Assembly (NCBI RefSeq): GCF_003058225.1
Contig: NZ_QBUG01000001.1
Span: 434,001 to 498,000, forward strand
DNA length: 64,000 nt
Source: Promicromonospora sp. AC04
GTDB taxonomy: Bacteria > Actinomycetota > Actinomycetes > Actinomycetales > Cellulomonadaceae
Reading direction: 5' to 3'
In this document: piece by piece, positions 52,777 through 60,916 of the stretch
How positions within the stretch are numbered: position 1 is the first letter of the stretch
Layout: each line of letters opens with the position of its first letter
Translations under genes and position numbers: made by a program
Notes under the pieces: model-generated
Told to the model about the DNA's origin: nothing
Seen by the model: only the letters and a program-made list of their open reading frames with translations
Database searches by the model: none

Positions 52777-53820
52777 ATGCTGAGCACAGGCCCGCCCATG
52801 CCGGACGCGTTGCCGGATGCGCTTATGCCGGACGCGCCCATGCCGGATGCGCCGGACCCGGACGCGTTGCCGGACGCGCCGGACTCGAACGCATTGCCGG
52901 AGGCACCAGACCTCGACGCATTGCCGGACGCACCAGACCCGGACGCATTGCCGGAAGTGCCGGACGGGAGCCCAACGACTGCGGTTCCGCGGGCGCCGTC
53001 GACCCCGCGAGTGACCCGGGTTGCGGTCGAACGCCCGACGGGGTTCGGTGCACCCGTGCGTGTCCGGACCTCCGACGGCCTGCTGGCAGCGCGCCTCGTC
53101 GCCCGCGACGGGACGCGCGCGGAGGTCGCGCTCGTCGCGGGCGGCGCCATGCTGCTCGGCGGCGACCACGTCATCGTCAGCGTGCGGGTGGACCCCGGGT
53201 GCGCGCTCACGCTGACCGACGTCGGCGGGACCGTGGCGTACGACGGCGACGGGAAAGCCTGCCGATGGGACGCCGACATCCGCCTCGGGCCGGGGGCGGG
53301 CCTGACCTGGGCGGGGCTCCCGTTCGTCGTGGCGAGCGGCGCCGACGTGCGCCGCACCACGACAGCGCGGCTCGCCACCGACGCCCGCCTCACCCTGCGG
53401 GAGACCGTGGTGCTGGGCCGGTCCGGCGAGTGCGGCGGCCGGATCACCCTGCGCACCGACGTCGCCGACGACGTCGGCCCGATCCTGGTCGAGGAGCTGA
53501 CCGCCGCGGGCGACCACCCGGTACCCGGCGTCCTCGGCGACCACGCGGTGATCGACACCGTCACCGACGTGCGTGGAAGTCCCCCCGACGGCCCCGGCGA
53601 CCCCGGCGGCCCCGGCGGCCCTGACAGCTCCGACGGCCGCGGCGGGCCCGACAGCTTCGACGGCCCCGGCGGGCCCGACCGCCCTGCGCCGGCGCCGGAC
53701 CTCGACGGCGCGGTCACGCTCCGCCTGGACCGCGGCGGAACCCTGACCCGCTGGCTGGGCCCCGCCACCCACCTCAGCCCCCTCGACCTGGCTCCTGACT
53801 TTGGTTCAGCAGGCCAATAA
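52777..53820 (+). CDS. ureD: Urease accessory protein UreD (UreH)
   Basis: A 347-aa scaffold that binds apo-urease during nickel insertion. The conserved part runs from about residue 78 (VTRVAVERPTGFGAPVRVRTSDGLLAAR) through GGAMLLGGDHVIVSVRVDPG, ILVEELTAAGDHPVPGVLGDH. The first 65 residues are PDALPDAP-like repeats and another Gly/Pro/Asp repeat lies near 263-300. The last eight residues (DFGSAGQ-stop) are read from the arm of an inverted-repeat element. ATG 52777 is used; ATG 52798 is an alternative. It ends the ureABCFGD order. Confidence 0.85.
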   Translation: MLSTGPPMPDALPDALMPDAPMPDAPDPDALPDAPDSNALPEAPDLDALPDAPDPDALPEVPDGSPTTAVPRAPSTPRVTRVAVERPTGFGAPVRVRTSDGLLAARLVARDGTRAEVALVAGGAMLLGGDHVIVSVRVDPGCALTLTDVGGTVAYDGDGKACRWDADIRLGPGAGLTWAGLPFVVASGADVRRTTTARLATDARLTLRETVVLGRSGECGGRITLRTDVADDVGPILVEELTAAGDHPVPGVLGDHAVIDTVTDVRGSPPDGPGDPGGPGGPDSSDGRGGPDSFDGPGGPDRPAPAPDLDGAVTLRLDRGGTLTRWLGPATHLSPLDLAPDFGSAGQ

Positions 53821-53878
53821 CAGCCGGAAAACCCAAAGAAATGGCTCTGCTGAGCCTGCTGAACCACAGTCAGGAGCC
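53790..53878. repeat. Inverted-repeat element R2, copy 1 (overlaps the ureD end)
   Basis: The 25-base arms (53790-53814 and 53854-53878) pair with one mismatch around a 39-base centre. The arm sequence CTGACTTTGGTTCAGCAGGC recurs at 60768, so it is a repeated element. It supplies the ureD stop region and ends 29 bases before the nickel transporter gene. Confidence 0.75.
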
Positions 53879-53907
53879 CGGCCGGGCGAACACACCCTGG
53901 AGGACAG

Positions 53908-55032
53908 ATGACCAGCACGCATACCGACCAGCTTCCCGACCTGCCGGCCCGCCGCGAGCGCCGGGGCGCGACGGTGCCTGTCGTCGTGGCGCTGCACGTC
54001 GTCGGGATCGGTGGACTGGCCGCGACCCTGGCGGCGGACGGCGGTACCGGGGCGATCACCGTGGCGATCGGGCTGGCGGCGTACGCGCTGGGGCTGCGCC
54101 ACGCGTTCGACGCCGACCACATCGCGACCATCGACAACACGACGCGCAGGCTGGTCCGCACAGACCGGGACGCACGCGGGGTCGGGCTCTGGTTCTCGCT
54201 GGGGCACTCGACGGTGGTCCTCGGCGCCGCTCTGCTCCTCGCGCTCGGCGTGCACGCTCTGGCTCCGCTGCTCGACGACGAGTCGTCGCCGCTGCGCCGG
54301 GCCACCGGCGTCTGGGGGCCGCTGGTCTCGGGGACGTTCCTGCTCGTGATCGCGGCCGTCAACATCGCCATGCTGCGCACCGCGCTGCGCGCGCGGGCCG
54401 GCGGCGCCCCAGGAACCGCCGCCCCAGGAACCGTCGCCCCGAGGACTGCCGCTCCGGGAAGCGCCGCTCCAAGAACCACCGCCCCAGGAGCCCACACGCA
54501 CCACGCCGGCGGCCCCGTCACCTGGGTGCTGCGCCGGTTCGAGTGGTCCACGGACCGGCCGGCCCGGATGTACGTCGTCGGGCTGGTGTTCGGGCTCGGG
54601 TTCGACACGGCTACGGAGATCGGCCTGCTGGCGATCACGGCGTCCGCCGCCGTCGGCCAGGTCGCGTGGTACTCAGCGCTGCCGCTCGCGGTGCTGTTCG
54701 CCGCGGGCATGTCGCTGCTGGACTCGGCCCAGGGCGCCGTGGCCCGGCGTGTCTATGCGCGGGCCGGGACCGGCGGCACGAGCTCGTCCGGCGCCGGCGC
54801 CCCCGTACGCGCGCTGGTGCGCTACGACGTGGTCGTCACGGGGGTGTCGGCGCTGGCCGCGCTTGGGATCGGCCTGGTGACGCTGGTGCAGGTCGCTGTT
54901 GAGCACGCCCCCTGGCTCGGCTGGATGCCGGGAGCCTCCGTGAGCCTCGAGCCCTACGGCGTCGTGCTCACCGTGGTGCTGCTGCTGATCTGGGGCGCCG
55001 GCTCGATCGCCGGCGTCCGATCGAGCCGCTGA
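53908..55032 (+). CDS. NiCoT-family nickel/cobalt permease (HoxN/NixA-like)
   Basis: A 374-aa membrane permease with about eight helices. The metal-selectivity signature RHAFDADHIATIDNTTR (residues about 70-86) and LGFDTATEIGLLA are diagnostic, with WFSLGHSTVV between. The loop between helices 4 and 5 (about residues 165-198) carries an AAPGT-like repeat ending in HTHH. It supplies nickel for the urease encoded immediately upstream on the same strand. The start is ATG 53908 with GGAGGACAG nearby. Confidence 0.93.
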   Translation: MTSTHTDQLPDLPARRERRGATVPVVVALHVVGIGGLAATLAADGGTGAITVAIGLAAYALGLRHAFDADHIATIDNTTRRLVRTDRDARGVGLWFSLGHSTVVLGAALLLALGVHALAPLLDDESSPLRRATGVWGPLVSGTFLLVIAAVNIAMLRTALRARAGGAPGTAAPGTVAPRTAAPGSAAPRTTAPGAHTHHAGGPVTWVLRRFEWSTDRPARMYVVGLVFGLGFDTATEIGLLAITASAAVGQVAWYSALPLAVLFAAGMSLLDSAQGAVARRVYARAGTGGTSSSGAGAPVRALVRYDVVVTGVSALAALGIGLVTLVQVAVEHAPWLGWMPGASVSLEPYGVVLTVVLLLIWGAGSIAGVRSSR

Positions 55033-55071
55033 GTGCGACCAGCGCGAGCACCTCCCGGCAGCGTTCGCCAG

Positions 55072-55947
55072 TCATCGAAGCGCCTCGGTCGGAGCCGGCA
55101 GACCACCCCCCGCGGCAGTCCGGCCGGGCCCGGGCCTCATGGCACCGGCGGCCGCCGCGGCCGTGGCCAGTGGGTCGGAGACCGGGCGCCCGAGGACGGC
55201 AGCGAGGTCGGAGTCGGCGCCGTCCAGGAAGCCGTGCCGGACGGCGGTCGCGATCGAGACGAGCATGGGCGGCTGGAACGGCAGCAACCCAGGCATGTCG
55301 TCGAGGAGCCTGCGCCGGTACTCACCCAGTCCGATGGACCGGTGCGTGACTCCTAGCCGGCCGGCGACGTCCGCCGTCGTGATCGGTGTGCCGGTCAGCT
55401 CGTAGACACGCCCGCTGTGGCGTGCCGGATCCGCTGCGACGACCGCCGCGGCCTCGGCGAGGTCCGCACGGGCGACCGCGGCCACGGCCCCGTCCCCGAA
55501 CGCGGACTCCATCCCGTCGTCGGCCCACATCAGCAGACCGCCGACGAGCTCGGCGTACAGGCCGTTGCGCAGGATGGTCCACGGCAGGCCGCAGGCGCGC
55601 ACGAGCCGTTCGGTCGCACGGTGCGCCGCCGCGAAACCGAGGTGGTCGCCCGCGCCGGTCAGGCTCGTGTAGATGACGTGCCGGACGCCGTCCCGGGCGG
55701 CAGCGTCCAGGACTGCCGTGTGCCGCTCGACGACCTGGTCGTCCTCGGCATAGCCGGCTGAGACCAGGACCAGCGTCGAGACACCGGCAAGGTCCAGACC
55801 GGCCCGGTCGTCGAAGTCGAGCCGCCGCATCCCTTCGCTCGGGTTGCGGCTGCCCCCTGTCGCGATCGCGCCGCGCGCACGCAGCGCAGCCAGCGTGGCC
55901 GAGCCGAGGTTTCCGTTCGCTCCGGTCACCAAGATCATGTCGGTCAC
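55072..55947 (-). CDS. NmrA-like NAD(P)-binding protein (SDR-a5 type)
   Basis: A 291-aa atypical short-chain dehydrogenase. The NAD(P) motif GANGNLGSATLAAL is at the N-terminus, and YTSLTGAGDHLGFAAAHRATERLVRACGLPWTILRNGLYAEL is characteristic of the QorB/NmrA group (quinone oxidoreductase or redox sensor). The start is taken as GTG 55947 (MTDMILVTGANG) because GGGAG lies just upstream; ATG 55938 is possible. It is divergent from an HxlR regulator across 79 bases, a frequent pairing for QorB-like genes. Confidence 0.85.
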   Translation of the reverse strand: MTDMILVTGANGNLGSATLAALRARGAIATGGSRNPSEGMRRLDFDDRAGLDLAGVSTLVLVSAGYAEDDQVVERHTAVLDAAARDGVRHVIYTSLTGAGDHLGFAAAHRATERLVRACGLPWTILRNGLYAELVGGLLMWADDGMESAFGDGAVAAVARADLAEAAAVVAADPARHSGRVYELTGTPITTADVAGRLGVTHRSIGLGEYRRRLLDDMPGLLPFQPPMLVSIATAVRHGFLDGADSDLAAVLGRPVSDPLATAAAAAGAMRPGPGRTAAGGGLPAPTEALR

Positions 55948-56026
55948 ACGTCTCCCGTCGTGGTTCTCTTTGGTAACTACGCTTGATCCTGATTCGCCGA
56001 TGCAGGGCCCACAAGGAGGCAGTTTG

Positions 56027-56449
56027 ATGTCACCCACGCACACCGAGGTAACCGCCGCACCCGCCGACCTCGATCCCTGCGGCTACGACGGTCACCCGGA
56101 CTGCGGGATCCGCGACGTGCTGGACCGCATCGGCGACAAGTGGTCGGTACTCGTGGTCGTGGAGCTCGCCGGTGGGCCACGCCGCTTCCGGGAGCTGCAA
56201 CGCGCGATCGACGGCATCTCGCAGCGCATGCTCACCCTCACCGTGCGCAGGCTGGAGCGCGACGGACTCGTCCTCCGCACCGTGTACGCGACCGTGCCGG
56301 CCCAGGTCGACTACCGGCTGACCGAGACCGGGGCCAGCCTGACCCACCTCGTCGAAGCGCTCGCCGGCTGGTCACTCGCCCACCGAGCAGTCATCGCCGA
56401 GGCGCGGCACCAGTACGACCGGGCTCACCCCGACCACGACATCCGGTGA
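56027..56449 (+). CDS. HxlR-family transcriptional regulator
   Basis: A 140-aa winged-helix protein: CGIRDVLDRIGDKWSVLVVVELAGGPRRFRELQRAIDGISQRMLTLTVRRLERDGLVLRTVY, the full HxlR core. It has two cysteines near the N-terminus (DPCGYDGHPDCGI); in several HxlR regulators such a cysteine senses electrophiles or quinones. The ribosome site AAGGAGG is seven bases before ATG 56027. It probably controls the divergent NmrA-like gene. Confidence 0.9.
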   Translation: MSPTHTEVTAAPADLDPCGYDGHPDCGIRDVLDRIGDKWSVLVVVELAGGPRRFRELQRAIDGISQRMLTLTVRRLERDGLVLRTVYATVPAQVDYRLTETGASLTHLVEALAGWSLAHRAVIAEARHQYDRAHPDHDIR

Positions 56450-56525
56450 CGGCGACCGCCGTCGCCTCGCCCGGCGTGCCCCCGGAGGAACCCGCAACCA
56501 ACCTGGTGGCCCGGGCCGTCGGCAG

Positions 56526-56912
56526 CTAGCCCTGCGCCAGCCGCGCCGTCAGGCGTGCGAGGACGTCCCGGCCGCGGGACGAGAGGTAGACGCGGATCAC
56601 GCGGCGGTCCAGGCCGTCGACCTCGCGGTAGACGAGGGCCTTGGTCAGGAGATCGTCGACCCGGCGGCCGAGCGTCGCCTTGTCGGCGAGCACCGCCTCG
56701 CGCAGCTGCGACATCGTCAGGCCGTCGCCCGCGCCCAGGACGTCCAGGACCAGCCACTCGTCGAGCGTGTAGCCCTCCGGGCCGAGCGCCCCTGCCGCGT
56801 TCCGGGCGGCCCGCCGGGCGGCCAGGACGGACTCGCGCAGCAGCACAGCAGCCATCGCGTCATCCACGTCGTCGTGGGGCTTGGCCGTGACCGTCTCACC
56901 AGCAGTCCGCAT
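56526..56912 (-). CDS. MarR-like winged-helix regulator
   Basis: A 128-aa regulator: LDEWLVLDVLGAGDGLTMSQLREAVLADKATLGRRVDDLLTKALVYREVDGLDRRVIRVYLSSRGRDVL shows the MarR helix-turn-helix and wing (DxRxxxVxLT-like). AGGAAGGG precedes ATG 56912. It is divergent from the AmiC-like binding protein across 85 bases, so it may regulate that gene. Confidence 0.85.
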   Translation of the reverse strand: MRTAGETVTAKPHDDVDDAMAAVLLRESVLAARRAARNAAGALGPEGYTLDEWLVLDVLGAGDGLTMSQLREAVLADKATLGRRVDDLLTKALVYREVDGLDRRVIRVYLSSRGRDVLARLTARLAQG

Positions 56913-56997
56913 GATCGCGTGCCCTTCCTGTGTGCTCGTACACTACCCGCCAACACAGGCCGAGCCCAGAAAGGGCCCATCACCGGGACGGGGCGTC

Positions 56998-58053
56998 ATG
57001 TCGGACTTCGTCATCGGTGCCCTCCTGCACTTCCAGGGCCCCGGCGGCATCTACGGCCCGTCGTGCCAGGCCGTCACCGAGCTGGCCGTGGCCGAGATGA
57101 ACGCGACCGGCGGGATCCTCAGCCGCCCGGTGCGCGCCGAGTTCCTCGACGCGGGCCAGCAGCTCCCGGTCCTGCGGCGTCAGGTGGCCAGGGCGCTGAC
57201 CGCCGGCAGCATCCACGCGCTGACCGGCTGGCACACCTCGGCGGTGCGCAACGCCGTCGTGCCGCTGGTGCAGCGGCGGGTGCCCTACGTCTACCCGGCC
57301 GCGTACGAGGGCGCGGAGACCCGGCCCGGCCTCTACGTCACGGGAGAGGTCCCCTCGGCCCAGCTCTTCCCCGCCATCTCGCGGCTCCGGGCGGAGCTCG
57401 GCGTGCGCAGCTGGTACGTCGTGGGGGACGACTACGCCTGGCCGCGGCGCACGTTCCAGGTGCTGTCCACGCAGGTCGCCTCCCTCGGGGTCCAGTTCGC
57501 GGGCGCCCGGTTCCTGAACGAGCAGGGCGCGAGCGCAGCGCAGCTCGCCGGCGTCGTGCACGACATCGAGGCCTCGGGCGCCGACGGCGTGCTGATGCTG
57601 ATGGTCGGGCAGAACGCGGTCCGGTTCAACCGGGCGTTCGCCCGGGAGGGCCTGGACGAGCGGATGGTCCGCCTGAGCACGCTCATGGAGGAGAACATGC
57701 TCATGGGCAGCGGCGTGCGCGGAACCGCCAACCTCTTCTCGACGGGCGGCTGGTTCCGGAGCCTGGCGACGGGCGAGGCGCTCGATCTGATCGGGCGCTA
57801 CACCGCCCACCACGGCGTGCATGCCCCCGCCGTCGGGGCCGCGGCGGAGGCCTGCTACGAGGGGATCTTCGCGCTGCGCACGATCGTCGAACGGGCCGGG
57901 AGCGCGGCCGTGGCCGCGACCGACCGCTCGGTGGACGGCGTCGTGTACGAGGGGCCGCGCGGACCGATGCGGTTCCAGGGCAACCACGCGGAGCACCGCC
58001 TCTACCTCGCGCGCGCCGAGGGATTCGACTTCGACCTCATGGGCGAGCTGTAG
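56998..58053 (+). CDS. AmiC/UrtA-like ligand-binding protein without a signal peptide
   Basis: A 351-aa type I periplasmic-binding fold protein. It resembles AmiC and UrtA: VIGALLHFQGPGGIYGPSCQAVTELAVAEMNATGG, GWHTSAVRNAVVPLVQRRVPYVYPAAYEG, VVGDDYAWPRRTFQVLSTQV and MEENMLMGSG. It has neither a signal peptide nor a lipobox, so it should stay in the cytoplasm, as does AmiC, the amide sensor that controls the antiterminator AmiR in Pseudomonas. No ANTAR protein lies beside it. The start is ATG 56998 (MSDFVIGALL). Confidence 0.8.
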   Translation: MSDFVIGALLHFQGPGGIYGPSCQAVTELAVAEMNATGGILSRPVRAEFLDAGQQLPVLRRQVARALTAGSIHALTGWHTSAVRNAVVPLVQRRVPYVYPAAYEGAETRPGLYVTGEVPSAQLFPAISRLRAELGVRSWYVVGDDYAWPRRTFQVLSTQVASLGVQFAGARFLNEQGASAAQLAGVVHDIEASGADGVLMLMVGQNAVRFNRAFAREGLDERMVRLSTLMEENMLMGSGVRGTANLFSTGGWFRSLATGEALDLIGRYTAHHGVHAPAVGAAAEACYEGIFALRTIVERAGSAAVAATDRSVDGVVYEGPRGPMRFQGNHAEHRLYLARAEGFDFDLMGEL

Positions 58054-58174
58054 GTCCCCGTTCCGCCGCCGTATGGCCTCGGTCACATCGGCACGCTGTC
58101 ACACCGGCCGGGTCCGGGGAGTCATGACTTCGTTCGGTGCGGCACGCAGCACCACCCCCTGTGGAAGGAACGTC

Positions 58175-59515
58175 ATGTCTTCAGCTCTGGAAACCCTGCG
58201 CCGCGACTTCGGCGGCGACATCATCGAACCCGGCGGGGCCGAGTACGAGTCGGTCGGCCGCGCGAAGCTGGTATCGGGCAGCCCTGCCTACGTCCTGCGC
58301 CCCAAGACCGTCGGGGACGTGCAGGCGGCCGTCGGGTTCGCCGTCGGCTCGGAGCTCCCGCTGTCCGTCCGCGGCGGCGGCCACAGCTTTCCGGGCTTCG
58401 GCACCAACGACGGCGGCGTTGTGATCGACCTGAGCCAGCTCGCCGGCGTCGAGATCGTCGACGACGAACGGCACGTCGTGCGGATCGGCGGCGGCGCCGT
58501 CTGGGGTGAGGTCGCGGCGGCGCTGGCCCCGCACGGCCTCGCGATCTCCTCGGGCGACACCAGGAGCGTCGGCGTCGGCGGGCTGACGCTGAGCGGCGGC
58601 ATCGGCTGGAAGGTCAGGAAGTACGGCCTGGCCCTGGACAACGTGGTCGCGGCGGAGGTGGTCACGGCCGACGGCGGGGTCGTGGCCGCGAGCGCGGACG
58701 AGAACCCCGAGCTGTTCTGGGCGATCCGCGGTGGCGGCGGCAACTTCGGGATCGTGACCGCCTTCGACTTCGTGGCGCACCCGACGACCGACGTCTTCTT
58801 CGGCAAGGTCACCTTCCCGGCGTCTCAGGCGCCCGAGGTGCTGCGGGGCTGGGCGGACCACCTGCGCACCGCCCCGGAGGAGCTCACGTCCATCGCGAAC
58901 CTCGCCAACCCGTTCGCGGGCGGCCCCGAGGCACCGGTCGAGATCCACGTCGTGTTCGACGGCGACGACCCGGAGCTCGCGGCCCAGGCACTCGACCCGA
59001 TCCGCCGGCTCGGGACCGTCGTCGACGACGACGTCGCGCTGACGGCCTACGCGGACGTCCTCGTGGAGGGCGCGACCCCGCCGCCCGGAATCCGGGTGCT
59101 CGCCCACTCCGGGTTCGTCGACACGGAGTCCGTGCCCGACGTCCTGCGGATCCTGGCCGAGGCCGGGACGTCGCAGGGCTCGCCGTCGATCTCGATCCGC
59201 AGCGTCGGCGGAGCCGTGTCCCGGGTCCCGAGTGGTGCCACCGCCTACGCCCACCGCCGGGCGGAGCTGATGGTCACCACGTTCGCCGGGGGCCCGGAGC
59301 CGGTCCTGGCGACCGTCCGGCCGCACCTGGCCGCGATCTGGGGCAGGCTCGCGCCGCATCTCGACGGCGCGTATGCGAACTTCCTCACAACGGCCACCGA
59401 GGAGGACGTGGCCGCCGTCTACCCGGCGGACACGTACCGGCGGCTCGCGGCGGTCAAGGGGCACTACGACCCCACCAACCTGTTCGCCCACAACCACAAC
59501 GTTCGGCCCGAGTAG
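58175..59515 (+). CDS. FAD-linked oxidoreductase of the berberine-bridge / 6-hydroxynicotine oxidase type
   Basis: A 446-aa VAO-fold flavoprotein. The covalent-FAD histidine lies in SVRGGGHSFPGFG, and a second FAD segment is SVGVGGLTLSGGIGWKVRKYGLALDNV. The BBE C-terminal strand is YPADTYRRLAAVKGHYDPTNLFAHNHNV. The CxxGxC cysteine of bicovalent members is replaced (GGIGW), so the flavin should be mono-covalent. It oxidises an unknown alcohol, amine or sugar. Start ATG 58175 with GGAAGGAA upstream. No signal peptide. Confidence 0.87.
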   Translation: MSSALETLRRDFGGDIIEPGGAEYESVGRAKLVSGSPAYVLRPKTVGDVQAAVGFAVGSELPLSVRGGGHSFPGFGTNDGGVVIDLSQLAGVEIVDDERHVVRIGGGAVWGEVAAALAPHGLAISSGDTRSVGVGGLTLSGGIGWKVRKYGLALDNVVAAEVVTADGGVVAASADENPELFWAIRGGGGNFGIVTAFDFVAHPTTDVFFGKVTFPASQAPEVLRGWADHLRTAPEELTSIANLANPFAGGPEAPVEIHVVFDGDDPELAAQALDPIRRLGTVVDDDVALTAYADVLVEGATPPPGIRVLAHSGFVDTESVPDVLRILAEAGTSQGSPSISIRSVGGAVSRVPSGATAYAHRRAELMVTTFAGGPEPVLATVRPHLAAIWGRLAPHLDGAYANFLTTATEEDVAAVYPADTYRRLAAVKGHYDPTNLFAHNHNVRPE

Positions 59516-59528
59516 CCGGCCCTGGCAG

Positions 59529-59570
59529 GCGGGCGCCGTCCGCTGCCGGGACGGCGCCCGCTTCGCTTAT
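59529..59570 (+). terminator. Terminator after the BBE-like gene
   Basis: A 12-bp perfect stem, GCGGGCGCCGTC (59529-59540) with its complement (59550-59561), is followed by TTCGCTTATC. It is 14 bases past the stop codon. Confidence 0.75.
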
Positions 59571-59696
59571 CTCATGACGGACAATCCGGTCAAGCCTCGC
59601 ATCGGCCGACTCTGCGTCCGTGATGCGATTGTGACTTTCTCGCCGATCCGGGTTACGGTCGGTCCCGCTCGCGGGTAGTCCGTGGGCACTCGAGGC

Positions 59697-59873
59697 GGAC
59701 GCCGAGCCCTGTCACCGCCGCGAGAACTGCACCGAACAGATGACAGGGACGGGGGAACCAAGTAATTGGGCACCATCCGGTGCCCTTGGGGTGAAGCCGC
59801 ACAGGTAGTACGCGGCCGGGTCATTCTCCGATCCGAATCCGACAGCTCACCTCGCAGGCGTCGGGAGAAACCG
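59697..59873 (+). ncRNA. Cyclic di-AMP riboswitch (ydaO-yuaA class)
   Basis: The leader of the NlpC/P60 gene matches the ydaO class: GCCGAGCCCTGTCACC at the 5' end with stem CCCTGTCA/TGACAGGG (59707-59714 / 59741-59748), then GGGGGAACCAAG, stem GGGCACC/GGTGCCC (59768-59774 / 59779-59785), TTGGGGTGAAGCC, and the later GCGTCGGGAGAAACCGA. Actinobacteria commonly place this riboswitch before cell-wall hydrolases such as rpfA. Binding of c-di-AMP would turn expression off. The ends are approximate. Confidence 0.85.
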
Positions 59874-59875
59874 AC

Positions 59876-60688
59876 GTGACTACTCGCACGCCCGGGCGCC
59901 ATCGTGCTGCCCACACCATCACCCCGTTCACCCCGCTCACCCGCGCCGCCGCGCGCGGCCTCTCCACCACCGCCCGCCGCAGCGCGATCGTCGCGGCCGG
60001 CTCGGGACTGATCGTCTCCCTGCTCGCCGGTCCCGCGAGCGCCGCCCCGGTTGCCGAACCCGATGCCACCACTGCCGAGCTCGACGCCGTGACGCTCGAC
60101 GCGGCGAAGAAGGCCACGCAGGAGGTGGCAAAGGCGGAGCTGACCACGGCAAAGGTCGACACGGCACCGGCCGTGAAGGTTGCCGCCGACGCCAAGCTCA
60201 CCATCGAGACCGGGACCATCAAGGTGACGCCGGCACCCGAGCCGGAGCCGGAGCCCGAGCCCGAGCCCGTCGTCGAGGCCGAGCCCGCCGAGGAGGAGGT
60301 CACGGCGACGGCCGTCGCCGAGGAGCCCGCGGAGGAGGCCGCCCCGGCGTCCGCCTCCGGCTCCGCGATCGTCGACATCGCCATGCAGTACCTCGGCGTG
60401 CCCTACGTCTGGGCCGGCTCGACCCCCGCCGGGTTCGACTGCTCCGGGTTCACGTCCTACGTCTACGCGCAGGTCGGCATCGACCTGCCGCGCACCTCCT
60501 CCGAGCAGCGCTACGCCGGTACCGTCGTCTCCGCGGCCGAGGCCCAGCCGGGCGACCTCATCTGGACCCCCGGCCACATCGCCATCTACGCGGGCGACGG
60601 CATGCAGGTCGAGGCGCCGGTCCCCGGCGAGACCGTGCGCTACGACGAGATCTGGCAGGACAGCCCGACCTTCATCCGCGTCGTCTGA
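59876..60688 (+). CDS. Secreted NlpC/P60 peptidoglycan endopeptidase
   Basis: A 270-aa exported cysteine peptidase that cuts stem-peptide bonds of the wall. The signal region is residues 1 to about 55 (long n-region, then IVAAGSGLIVSLLAGPASA). A Lys/Ala-rich and then Pro/Glu-rich spacer (PEPEPEPEPEP) follows. The catalytic domain has Cys in GFDCSGFTSYVY and His in WTPGHIAIYAGDG, after QYLGVPYVWAGSTP. The start is GTG 59876, directly after the c-di-AMP riboswitch, which should control it. Confidence 0.9.
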   Translation: MTTRTPGRHRAAHTITPFTPLTRAAARGLSTTARRSAIVAAGSGLIVSLLAGPASAAPVAEPDATTAELDAVTLDAAKKATQEVAKAELTTAKVDTAPAVKVAADAKLTIETGTIKVTPAPEPEPEPEPEPVVEAEPAEEEVTATAVAEEPAEEAAPASASGSAIVDIAMQYLGVPYVWAGSTPAGFDCSGFTSYVYAQVGIDLPRTSSEQRYAGTVVSAAEAQPGDLIWTPGHIAIYAGDGMQVEAPVPGETVRYDEIWQDSPTFIRVV

Positions 60689-60716
60689 CGCTCCCGCAGG
60701 ACCACGCCCGACCCCG

Positions 60717-60750
60717 AAGGGCCCCGCACCACTACCGGTGCGGGGCCCTT
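60717..60750 (+). terminator. Terminator after the NlpC/P60 gene
   Basis: Perfect 14-bp arms, AAGGGCCCCGCACC (60717-60730) and its complement (60737-60750), have a six-base loop. The hairpin lies 28 bases past the stop codon. Confidence 0.8.
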
Positions 60751-60767
60751 CGCCCGCCGTGGGGGAA

Positions 60768-60846
60768 CTGACTGTGGTTCAGCAGGCTCGAGGCGTCCAT
60801 GCCACCCGCAGTTCCGGCCCTCTGGCGCCTGCTGAACCAGAATCAG
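60768..60846. repeat. Inverted-repeat element R2, copy 2
   Basis: The 20-base arms (60768-60787 and 60827-60846) pair with two mismatches. They share CTGAYTNTGGTTCAGCAGGC with copy 1 at 53790. The 39-base centre is the same length as in copy 1 but unrelated in sequence. It lies between the NlpC/P60 terminator and the NCS1 permease gene. Confidence 0.75.
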
Positions 60847-60916
60847 GAACGGCCGGGCAGGCGCAGCCAATCGCGGCCCTCGCCGCCACGCGGGTCCGAG
60901 TGGCAGGATCGCCACC

